NCBI RefSeq assembly: GCF_003576645.1
Contig: NC_044930.1
Span: 11,025,771-11,089,770, forward strand
DNA length: 64,000 nucleotides
DNA from: Ipomoea triloba
Lineage: Eukaryota > Streptophyta > Magnoliopsida > Solanales > Convolvulaceae
Reading direction: 5' to 3'
How positions within the stretch are numbered: position 1 is the stretch's first letter; every line of letters starts with the position of its first letter. Below are positions 54,530-64,000 of this stretch, piece by piece. Made by a program: the position numbers and the translations under genes. The notes under the pieces are model-generated. The model saw only the letters and a list, made by a program, of their open reading frames with translations, was not told where the DNA came from and ran no database searches.

Positions 54530-56470
54530 ACATATTATTATTCAATATTGCTCATTATCATTATTGGTGCTTAATCCTAGCACGTGAATATTACTCATCA
54601 ATGTCAATACTGATTTTTGTCACTAAAAATAATTTTATAATTTTCCTTTGAGTTGTGTTAGGTGGTAAATCAATGAGATTTCTGTGAATCGACATGTAAA
54701 ATGACAACTGATTGTTAGGTTGGACTGATTATATTTTTGCACAACGAACTATACTTGTGAAGATAGAAATGTTCTATGAATGCTCCAATTGACATTCTCC
54801 TTTGTCTAACAAATGTCACAAAGATTTCCTCGTTAGGTAGCACTCGATATGCTCGCATTGAAGCCTCTTTAACACCTCACATTTTAAAATTTAACAAATT
54901 TATATTGAACTTTATATCAATTCAAAAGAGTCTTTTTATCGGCATATTATTATTCAATATCTCTCATTGTCACTATTGATGGTTAATCCTATCATATGAT
55001 CATTTATTACCCATTAATGTCAGTATATATTTTTATCACTAAAAATAACTTTATAATTTCCTTTTGAGTTGTATTAGGTGTTGAATCAATGAAATTTATG
55101 TGAATCGACTTGTGAAATGACAACTGATTGTTATGTTGGACTGATTATATTTTGTACAGATTCGGTGGTTAGGTTTTGGTATCGGCAATGTATATTTTGG
55201 TGGTGTTTAGGTCTAGGGTTGCCGATTGGGGTTAAATTGGGCATTTTGTTCTGAATCAATCTTCGATTGGTGGTTGTTACAATGTTAATTTGATTTAAAT
55301 TCAATGAATTTCAGTTCTTATGAAAAAAAAAAAAAAAAGATGTATGTAAAGATGTATATGTATATATAAAGATGTAAGCTTTAGGTTTTGATTAGGGAAT
55401 ATTAATCATGGGTTGAATTTGCGCTTTAGGTTGTTTGAGAAATTGAGAATTTGAGATGAAGAAGAAGGGATTATTCTATAGGGAAAGCTACACATTTATC
55501 CTTGTAGAGTAAAAAAGGAAGATTTTGCTCCTAATTTTCAAAGCCAAAACGACTGATGAGACTAATGAAAGGACTACGACCAGTTGAAATTTGAAACTCG
55601 GAGGACCGCATATGGTAATTTGAAAGTTTATGACTAAACATGGCAAAACCACCAAATTCAGAGGACCTCTGATGACATTAACTATTATGTTTAGTTCTAA
55701 CACATGAGTATTCATTACCCATTAATGTCAATATTGATTTTTATCATAAAAATAACTTTATATTCTTCTTTTGAGTTGTATTAGGTAGTGGATGAATGAA
55801 ATTTTTGTGAATCGACATGTGAAATGACAATCGATTACTATGTTGGATTGATTACATTTTTACACAACGAGACATACACGTGAAGAGATAAATTTTCTAT
55901 CATGCTCCAATTGACATTCTCCTTTATCTAACAAATGTCACAAAGATTCTCTCATTCAGTAGCACTTTATGTGTTGGCAATAAAAGTCTGAAACCTCTTT
56001 AATACCTCATATTTTAAAATTGAATAAACTTGTATTTAACTTTATATCAATTCAAAGAAAGAGTCTTATTTTTTTTAGCATATTATTATTGTATATCTCT
56101 TATTATCACTATTGGTGCTTAATCTATCAAATGAGCATCCATTACCTATCAATGTCAATATATGTTTTTATCATTAAAAATAGCTTTGAAGTTTTCCTTT
56201 TGAGTTGCATTAGGTGGTGGATCAATAAGATTCATATGAATTGACATGTGAAATGACAACTGATTGTTAGGTTGGACCGATTATATTTTTGCATAGCTAA
56301 TTATATGCGTGAAACAATTCAATAAATGTTCTATCGATGTTTCAACTGATATTCTCCTTTTATCTAACAAATGTCACAAAGTCTTCCTCCTTCAGTAACA
56401 CACAATGTATTGACATTGAAACCCTTTAACATCTTGCATTTCAAAATTGAAGCAATGTAAACACAATATA
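54530..56470. repeat. Diverged tandem array, unit about 410-430 bp, four partial copies
   Basis: The landmarks catattattattcaatat, tgacaactgattgttaggtt and ctccaattgacattctcct recur at about 54530, 54942, 55690 and 56078. Between copies 2 and 3 lies unrelated DNA (about 55160-55680). No coding sequence. Confidence 0.75.
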
Positions 56471-56811
56471 AGCAATGTTAAATCCACACCATTTTTGCCA
56501 AAACAAAAAAAAAAAAGGAAAAAAAAAAGAAAAGAAAAGAAGAGCTAATAATATTTCTATCAACATTAATATAAAGATAAAATTCAATAATTTTGAATAC
56601 TAAGAATATTAGTTACTACAAATATAAAAAGTTGATGGCATTCATTTTCATTACTAGATTTTTCACGCGCGAATAGGATAATGCCCAATGTTTATTTTTA
56701 AATAAGAACTTCAAAGTATATCAATACAAGATTATATATGAATGTTCATGAATATGTAATTGAATGTTTAATTAATTTATTAAAATTGGTAATTCAAAGT
56801 ATATGAATGCA

Positions 56812-56875
<64 letters not shown>

Positions 56876-57378
56876 GAGGTTGATTATAATTGTCACTAAA
56901 ATAAATGTTTTTGAAATTTTGTGAAAACGATAGTCTAAATACTTAGTATAAAAATGATAGTATAAATAAATACTACTTTTCGTAATAAAAATTTATACAT
57001 TTTAAATCATATTAATAAAGAAATACGATTTACCTTGAAAGTGAAGAACTGCAATGTAGTCCAAAAAATATTACGAGGTAATTTCCCGCTTCAATTTATT
57101 GGGTTATTTGAATGTCTTCGTTGTCAAAAAATCCTCCCCAAGTAGTTAATATGATTTGCTTCAAATTATTTTTTAAAATTTTTTTCTATGTTATTAATAT
57201 AATACTTGGTAAATAAATATATAACATTATTTTGTATTATAACTTTGATATGGTGTATTTAATTACAAGATAATGTAAAAAGAAGACAATGAATAATATA
57301 ATGAATATAATTAATTACTGAATTTGCAGTTAAGAAGCTTTACATCGTAGAAAATAAAGACAATGTAACTAATGTAAT
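56471..57378. other. AT-rich intergenic with long (AT)n
   Basis: (AT)n microsatellite at 56814-56871; nothing coding. Confidence 0.6.
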
Positions 57379-57780
57379 GAGTTAATTTCATTTTTGGTCC
57401 TAGATTTATAGGTGACAATCCACTTTTAGCCATTTTTTTATTAGAACATCCTCATTTGGTCCTAGTATTATTGTGACATGACCATTTTTAGTCCTTCATC
57501 AACAAAATTGTTGAAATATCGTTAAATACAAAGACATTTCAATCTTTTTTTATACAAAGTATGTTGAACCGCTATATTTTTTATATTTATATTTTTGAAA
57601 ACATCAATAATTGAAGACCGAAATGTTCTTGTATTTAACAATATTTAAATTTTTTTGTTGATAAAGGACAAAAAATGGTCATGTCACAATAATACTAGGA
57701 CAAAAAGTGGATGTTCTAATAAAAAAGGACTAAAAGTGAACTGTCACCTATAAATCTAGGACCAAAAATGGAATTAACTC
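57379..57780. mobile_element. Non-autonomous MULE-like element
   Basis: Inverted arms gagttaatttcatttttggt / complement gagttaattccatttttggt, then cctagatttataggtgaca. Flanks taatgtaat and taatgaaag match at 7 of 9 positions, consistent with an aged 9-bp target duplication. Ends resemble the element at 47079. Confidence 0.75.
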
Positions 57781-59212
57781 TAATGAAAGTATATATCTTT
57801 TTAAATTTTTTGATAACGAATAATTTTTATTGTAGAAAATAAAGACATATAACTAATGAAATTATATCTTTTTGTTTATAATGAATAATTTTTATTGAAA
57901 AAATAAAGACAATATAACTAATGAAATTATATATTTTTTTTTAATTTTTTGATAATGAATAATTTTTTTTTCAATAAAGACATTGTAATCATCCAATCTT
58001 AAGCTAATTTATTTTAATTTAATAAGAGTAATAGAGTAGGGTATTTACTTTTAAATAATATACTTTAACATATTTTATTTTAATAATATACTTTAACATA
58101 TTCGTAGTATATGTTTAACAATTATGCCAACTCTTATTCGGATGAAGTTCGAACCTAAGACCTTTCTTATAGAAATTAATGGGTAAGTTAAAAGTTAACA
58201 GAATATTCCGTTACTAAAGTTTATACTAACGGAATGTGATGTTATTTAAGATAAGAAAATAATATAATAGATGGTAAAGAAGGAAAATCATAAAAAAATT
58301 ACTAAAATCAAAATAATATAAACCATTCGTTTAAGTAAATAATTACCACCAACAATCAAACATTTTTTTCTTTCCGTTAGAGCCTTAACTTTATTGACTC
58401 TTATTGATTGTAGATTTAAAAATGTGTTAATAATCACTTTTTATTTATAATAATTGATATTCTTATTAGTGAAATTTTTTTTCAAAAATTATACCTTCTT
58501 TGTCCCATATTGTTTGTCCTACGTACTATTTATTTGTAAAATCAACTCTTTCTTCTTTGCTTATTTCTATTAGCTTTTTCATATAAATTTTAATTTTGAT
58601 CTTTTGTGTTTAATAATACTTTTAGTATAGTTTCAAAATATATAAATTTTACATACTAATTCTAAACTTAATATTATGAAAAATTAAATTATAAATAATC
58701 TCAATCAAGCATCGTTAATCGAACTTACACATAAAATGACCCAAAGAGAGTAGTTTTTTTTTTGTTTTTTAAATCCAAGTAAACATTGAGATGTGAACAT
58801 CTTTGAAAAATTCAAAGTTGAAACTCCAACCCTCTTATTACAATGAGTTCTACTACATGGACTCCAAAATCATACTCCCTCACTTGTACTCCATGACGTG
58901 GCAATCAATGATAGGATATTTTCATCAAGTGGGTCCCAGGAAAAAGTGTTCACATCAAATTTTTGTGAGAGGGGGTATAAATTGGGAGTAGGAAAAGGGA
59001 GCCATATAGGATTTTCCCATTACAATTTTTTTTTTGAAATCAACACATAATCCAACTTTCATTTTGTCATGTTGTCAACTCCCCTTTCCTCATTGTGTCT
59101 CTCCACTCCCTTGTAATTGTATGTATTGCCGGCCGTTTAGCGTTTGCTCTCTCTAAAATCTAAAGTAGTGGGGGTCCACTCTACGGTGGCAATTTCGTGA
59201 TAATTTACTAGA
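57781..59212. other. AT-rich intergenic and RALF upstream region
   Basis: 57780-57980 repeats an attatatctttttgtttat-type motif about three times. A tRNA-B-box-like gttcgaacctaagac is at 58148. TATA-like gtataaattggg is at about 58975. No other gene. Confidence 0.45.
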
Positions 59213-59384
59213 TTGGGGGTTATTTCTTACCTCTCACTGCTTATAACACAACATCCAGGCTTCTCATTACTGGCAAGAAAGAGAATCAAACCTGAGCGGC
59301 GGAGCGGAAAGAAGAAGAAGAAAAGAAATCAGAAGACAGAAGAAAAGGATTTCCGGTTTTGTTGCAGGAAATCTCAGCAAAGAA

Positions 59385-59753
59385 ATGGCGTTCTCTTCTC
59401 TTTCGTTTCTGAGTTTGATTTTCTGTGTTGCTGTGATGCTAAACTGCGCCTACCTGTCGGCGGCGGCGGCGAGTGGGGACCACGAATTGGTGAGCTGGAT
59501 GATGCCGGCGGGATCCGGCGGGAGGTGCAAGGGCAGCGTGGCGGAGTGCCTGGGGGATGCGGAGGAGCTGGAGATGGAGAGCGAATCGAGCCGGCGCATA
59601 TTAGCCACCACGCGGTACATCAGCTACGGTGCGCTGCAGAAGAACAACATCCCCTGCTCCCGACGCGGCGCTTCCTACTACAACTGCCGCCCCGGCGCCC
59701 AGGCCAACCCCTACACGCGCGGCTGCAGCGCCATTACTCGATGCAGGGGTTAG
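59385..59753 (+). CDS. RALF: RALF (rapid alkalinization factor) peptide precursor
   Basis: Secreted cysteine-rich peptide hormone precursor; RALFs bind FERONIA-type receptor kinases with LLG co-receptors and alkalinise the apoplast. Single exon, 122 residues, usual for the long-prodomain RALF group. Signal peptide at residues 1 to about 27 (LSFLSLIFCVAVMLNC). Acidic propeptide. Dibasic S1P-type site RRIL at 70-73. The mature peptide from A74 contains the receptor-binding YISY motif at 78-81, then GALQKNNIPCSRRGASYYNC. Four conserved cysteines are at 91, 101, 114 and 120, and the end is TRGCSAITRCRG. All diagnostic residues are intact. The gene is GC-rich compared with its AT-rich surroundings. 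The ATG at 59385 directly begins the signal peptide. Which RALF paralogue this is cannot be decided. Confidence 0.96.
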   Translation: MAFSSLSFLSLIFCVAVMLNCAYLSAAAASGDHELVSWMMPAGSGGRCKGSVAECLGDAEELEMESESSRRILATTRYISYGALQKNNIPCSRRGASYYNCRPGAQANPYTRGCSAITRCRG

Positions 59754-60379
59754 TTAGATCACATCATCGTCTCTCTCTCTCTCGTCTTCAATAACTCCAC
59801 TCACTCCGCAATTGCTTCTTCATCGGTACATTTTTTTTTCTCCTTATTTTTTCAATTTTAAAACTTGTTTAGATTGGATTGTTTGGTATACGCAATGAAC
59901 AATGTGAAAAGAGATTGAAGATGTATACTGCGCCTTTTCCTTTTCCTTTCTATGTTTTCTCTCTCTATATATACATTTTCCGTTATCAAATTGTCTGTCA
60001 AATATAAGTAATTATGTGTATTTAATTGTTCCTCCTTTTTTTAGTACAATTTCTTTCTCCAATCTCCATCATAAATTCACACCAAATGATACTCTTCATC
60101 AAATTTTATCTCAGATAACTTGACTTGTAGCCCTTTATCTGATTATTCTCATAACCAAATGACATAAGTATTATTCATGAATTGTGGAATGATTAATGAT
60201 AATGAAATTACTCCAAAGTTTGATGATTTGCATATATCATATATGTTGACTCTGGGTTGAATTCAGGTCAGAAGGCTGTGTTGTTTGTTGAATTTAAATA
60301 TATAGTAGTGGATGATCCTTAACTTGTGAGATGAGATTCATATTTGAGTGACTGTGCCCCCATGGCTAAAACCTAACAT
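59754..60379. other. RALF 3' flank
   Basis: (CT)n at about 59768-59784, then 3' UTR-like and AT-rich sequence. Confidence 0.4.
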
Positions 60380-60995
60380 CATAGGAGAAGATTGAGCAGA
60401 TTTGAAAACGCAAGCCTTGTATGCATTTTACTCCCTTCTCCATTTATCATTTATTCGGAGCAAACTTTAATTCACATTTATTTAGAACAATTTAAAAAAA
60501 TGTTACTACATTTCATTTATTTTGGTCCATGCTTGGTAACATAATTAACTTATTTGCCAATTTTAGTTTTTTTTTTTTTTTTTGAAAAATGCCAATTTTA
60601 GTTTATTTGATCACTATTAACTGTTTGATTTGGTTAAATAGTCAATATAAGTGTTTGATTAATTAGTTTTTTTTATAATAGTTTATTTGCTCCAAAACGT
60701 TAAAATTCAAAAGACTATTCAAACCCACTAAAATCCAAAACGCTATAAGTCATTTTGTATATAATCAGCTATTAGCTCACAGCTAATTTACTAAATATCT
60801 TTCTACAATCAACTAATGTTATCAACCAGTTAAATTCACTAATCTAATCATCTAACAGTTATTCGTTATTAGCTAATATATATTTACCAAACACCCCATT
60901 TTATCAAAGAATCATGTCAAATGCAAATATTTGTTTTTCCGGACACAAAATTTGCATTGCAATTAACAATTACAAATAAATAGTACAAAGTATTT
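60380..60995. repeat. Dispersed repeat copy, interrupted by a MITE-like insertion
   Basis: 60385-60545 and 60940-60990 match 41375-41640 in order. The intervening 60540-60900 ends in taccaaacacccc and starts with ttggtaacataa, suggesting a small DNA transposon. A 21-bp tail insertion lies inside it at 60570-60590. Confidence 0.55.
60570..60590. mobile_element. Tail-only retroposon insertion with 14-bp target duplication
   Basis: A T-run ending gaaaaat lies between copies of gccaattttagttt (60556-60569 and 60591-60604). Confidence 0.55.
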
Positions 60996-62269
60996 GCACA
61001 TTTTATGCTGAGAGAGATAAGATTACCAATTTCAAAATGGTTAGTTGAAAAGAATCTCTCCTAACCCCCACCATGTGGAGAAAGAAGTCATGCCTTTACC
61101 ACTTAAAAAATCTTGGTTTGCTAGAGCATATGCAATTCTATATAGACGCAAGTTGATACGTCACTATCTCTTTCCATTTCACAAGATTTGGAATCAATTA
61201 TATGGAGAAAATACAAGTAGCTGAGTGGTCTATTTCTATTTTCTAGGCATCTACCCATTCGTGTATAGAGTATATCAAGTGAATTTCATTTTTTTTTTCT
61301 TCTCTTTTTCTTAACATGTGTATTAATTGGCCACATAAACATTTACTTTTGTATTTTAAGATAAAAAATTAAAAATTATATGAACATGTATAATGTCATG
61401 AAACTAATTCCCAGTATTTGGAATTTGTAACGCAATTATAGCATATCTTGTGATTTACTTCATTTATTAGTTTCAAGGAGGGGCTCTTAAGTTTAGAATT
61501 CAAACATATGAAACTAATTCTCAAATTATAAGCAATTAAAAGATTAGTTCCAAAGTTTAAGGACTAGAATAAATGTTGTCAAGATTCAAGAATGTGATAC
61601 AATTTATGGAGACAACTCCTATTCATAGGTAATTGCACAACTTTATTTTACATCTAATTTTTTTTTTTTTGAATACTATTTTACATCTAAATTAAGTACT
61701 TGTTTTGTCTATTTTGCTCTTCATATTTATTATTCATTGGTCAAGCTAACTTTCTTATTTGTTTTTTTTTATTTAGTATTATCTTATTATTTTTAAATTT
61801 GATTTTTTTCTATTTAATAATTCTTTTAATGTAGTTTCTAATTATATAAATTTAATTAATTTATAAACAAATATTAAACTTTTGAATGGTAAAGAAACTT
61901 TACCCAAACCTTATTAACTTCTGAGTATATACATTTCGAATTACAACTCGTTCTTCCCACCTAGGATATTCTCTATTGTTAAGCAAATTGCTTTTCATGA
62001 ACCAATCTTCTTACTTTTAGGTCAAGCCCATAGTGCACTCTATAGCTCCATTCCGTTAGCCATTTAAGAACAACCTCGGTAGTGATTTTTGCTGTTTTTT
62101 TTTTCTTTTTTCTTCTTTACTTCTTGATGAGGTGGAAGAAAGAGAGCAGAAGAGAGAAGAAAAAAATTTGTAATTGTGACATTTTGTGAGGTCCGTAGGA
62201 AAGGAAAAAAAAAAAAGCATAACTCACGTTCATTTCACGCACTAATAGAGCCCAACAAGTGCATACAAG
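60996..62269. other. AT-rich intergenic
   Basis: No gene recognised. Contains the tiny SINE-tail insertion at 61658-61677. Confidence 0.5.
61658..61677 (-). mobile_element. SINE family A tail-only insertion with 13-bp target duplication
   Basis: A T-run followed by gaatact, the complement of the family A 3' end (agtattc plus A's), lies between attttacatctaa (61645-61657) and its repeat (61678-61690). Confidence 0.65.
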
Positions 62270-63526
62270 CAGTGCCGGCCCTGGGCAAATCTGCCTAGGG
62301 CCTTTGCACAGGGCCCCCAATTTCTGGGGGCCCATGTTAAAAAATAATACATTATATATACTGATACATTGTTGATCAGCGCAATTTTAGTTTTGAAATT
62401 CAAACCCTATTGTCTATTACCTTAACCGACTAATCGTACTACCGTAGCTTGATCAACCCTCCTCAACGCACCGCAAGCCTACGTCTTTTGGCATCAAATT
62501 AAGTGATCAAATAGCAATACAACACTACAACATCTACACTACAGGTTCTGGTTCAACATTCATGATTATTCCTTATTAATTACTATGACATTCTGTGATT
62601 GATTAACATCAAAATTTTTGTACTTGATATCAATTTTTGGTTGATTACTTTATTTTAATCAAGAATTTGTTTCTTATTTAATTATTTGTTTGTAGAGTTT
62701 CTAAATATTTTTTTTAGGGTTTATAATTATGTCCTCTAGAAAATATTCATCTGGGTTTGAAAATAGTAAAAATAAAAGAAGAATTGAGCAACTAACTCAA
62801 TCTCAATCGGAAACTCATGAAAAATTCATTACAAGAAAAAAAAAAAAAAAAAAAAAACTTAGAGATGAGCAAAAAGATGATGCCAAGGAAAAACTGTTAG
62901 ATGATAATCTTCATATCGAAGATCAAGATGATTGTGAGATTAGAAAAACTTTAAACGATAATGTGCACAACGATGATAGGTATCACCGTGACAATGAAAA
63001 TAATAATTAGAATGTTGATAGTTGTTTATATGATGTTGGTCACAGTGATAAACCAAATAATTCACTTTTATTTGACATATATGATGATCCAAGAAATTGC
63101 GATGTCCTTGATTCTAAATTAATAGATATTCTTGTGAAAGATGGTCATAAAAAAGATTTATCAATAAATAAAGGTCCCAATAATAAATTCTCTAGAAGAT
63201 TTTCATCAGCATTTTACACAAGATATTTGCCAAATGGGGAGAAAGTGCAAGAGAGACTTAATGAATTAGCTTTAATCTCTATTGAAAATGAGATCTTGGA
63301 AGAAGTTGATATCAAAAGTTTGATGGATGATTTTGTGTCTAAATGTGGACGACGCATGTCACTTTCTAAATGAAATTTTAGATGTATTTTTTTTATATAT
63401 AATATTTATATTTTAATTTTTTTTACACAGAACAACTATTATTTATATATAGAAATTACTTGAAAAAGAGACTCAAATTAATATATTGCACAGGACCCCA
63501 AATTTTATTGGAGTGGCCCTGCATTG
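62270..63526 (+). mobile_element. Internally deleted hAT element (TTF-type transposase remnant)
   Basis: The left end cagtgccggccctgg and the right end ggccctgcattg are imperfect inverted ends of hAT type. Inside, a reading frame from 62729 starts MSSRKYSSGFENSKNKRRIE and has a stop at 63008. It resumes to 63373 with DIYDDPRNCDVLDSKLIDIL and FSSAFYTRYLPNGEKVQ (before the TTF zinc finger), which jumps directly to a C-terminal dimerisation-type end RLNELALISIENEILEEVD. The catalytic region is missing, so the element is non-autonomous. No clear 8-bp target duplication. Confidence 0.75.
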
Positions 63527-63665
63527 TTCTTTTTTCTTCCTCTCTTACTCCCGTCTATCTCCCACTTGGTAAGAAAAACTCCGATAAAAAAAATCTCCTT
63601 ATTGATGAGTTACTCTAATTGCGTCATGAGTTCGGGAGCATGCCCCATTAACAAATATCGTGAAT

Positions 63666-63708
<43 letters not shown>
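63527..63708. repeat. hAT flank ending in (TA)n
   Basis: (TA)n at about 63668-63707 runs into the single N. Confidence 0.8.
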
Positions 63709-63709
63709 N
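63709..63709. other. Single-N contig join
   Basis: N followed by poly-A and an identical copy of 62858 onward. Confidence 0.95.
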
Positions 63710-64000
63710 AAAAAAAAAAAAAAAAAAAAAAAAACTTAGAGATGAGCAAAAAGATGATGCCAAGGAAAAACTGTTAGATGATAATCTTCATATCGAAGAT
63801 CAAGATGATTGTGAGATTAGAAAAACTTTAAACGATAATGTGCACAACGATGATAGGTATCACCGTGACAATGAAAATAATAATTAGAATGTTGATAGTT
63901 GTTTATATGATGTTGGTCACAGTGATAAACCAAATAATTCACTTTTATTTGACATATATGATGATCCAAGAAATTGCGATGTCCTTGATTCTAAATTAAT
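63710..64000 (+). repeat. Repeat of hAT internal sequence after the N (runs off window)
   Basis: 63735-64000 equals 62858-63123 at a constant offset of 877. The poly-A before it matches the poly-A within the transposase frame. Probably an unmerged contig end. Confidence 0.85.

Noticed and set aside
59213..59794. 193-codon frame overlapping RALF
   Set aside because: Different frame over the same GC-rich region; the RALF frame has signal peptide, RRIL, YISY and four cysteines.
1..64000. CRISPR arrays, bacterial operons or phage systems
   Set aside because: No regularly spaced repeats with unique spacers and no prokaryotic genes; all recognised genes are plant nuclear.

Overview
The window is plant nuclear DNA, very probably from a eudicot (possibly an asterid, though I cannot place it further). 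The evidence is spliced genes with GT-AG introns, plant-specific families (a two-membrane-segment formin, RALF, PCC13-62-like protein), an AT-rich background, and dense plant-type transposons: Ty1/copia pieces, 9-bp-target MULE elements, 8-bp-target hAT elements and tRNA-derived SINEs.

Six host genes can be read with complete exon chains. A group I formin (10195-13420, +, 4 exons, 783 codons). A secreted PCC13-62-like/ferritin-like desiccation-related protein (23990-25629, +, 3 exons, 316 codons). Ribosomal protein eS21/RPS21 (26039-27858, -, 3 coding exons, 81 codons), whose second intron contains an assembly gap. The checkpoint clamp subunit RAD9 (30434-34966, +, 10 exons, 441 codons). The RNase P/MRP subunit POP5 (39991-41156, +, 3 exons, 154 codons). 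An intronless RALF peptide precursor (59385-59753, +, 122 codons). RPS21 and RAD9 are head to head. The RPS21 side shows a telo-box and a site II motif, and the RAD9 side an E2F-like site; a hAT-type element lies between them.

The rest is mostly mobile DNA. 1-9800: copia LTR, a long-TIR MULE, a broken copia gag/protease piece, SINEs and a gap. 13400-23900: a duplicated 1.43-kb block around a single N, a SINE with a perfect target duplication, and a Pack-MULE-like element carrying a twice-copied class III peroxidase fragment. 36500-39200: GC-rich LTR-like block, AT-rich DNA and a MULE. 41300-46500: a hAT element and a 2.8-kb inverted duplication of an unrecognised gene fragment, with a MULE in one arm. 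46300-52300: a degenerate copia element with an internal deletion, then a second copia LTR. 52300-59200: tandem repeats and AT-rich DNA. 59754-64000: dispersed repeats and an internally deleted hAT element, repeated after another single N at the window edge.

The host genes do not form a pathway; they are independent neighbours. No tRNA, rRNA or CRISPR array was recognised. Two large N gaps (7876-8521 and 26887-27495) are flanked by homopolymers, and two single-N joins (17252, 63709) are flanked by what look like perfect duplications. The local assembly should therefore be treated with care.
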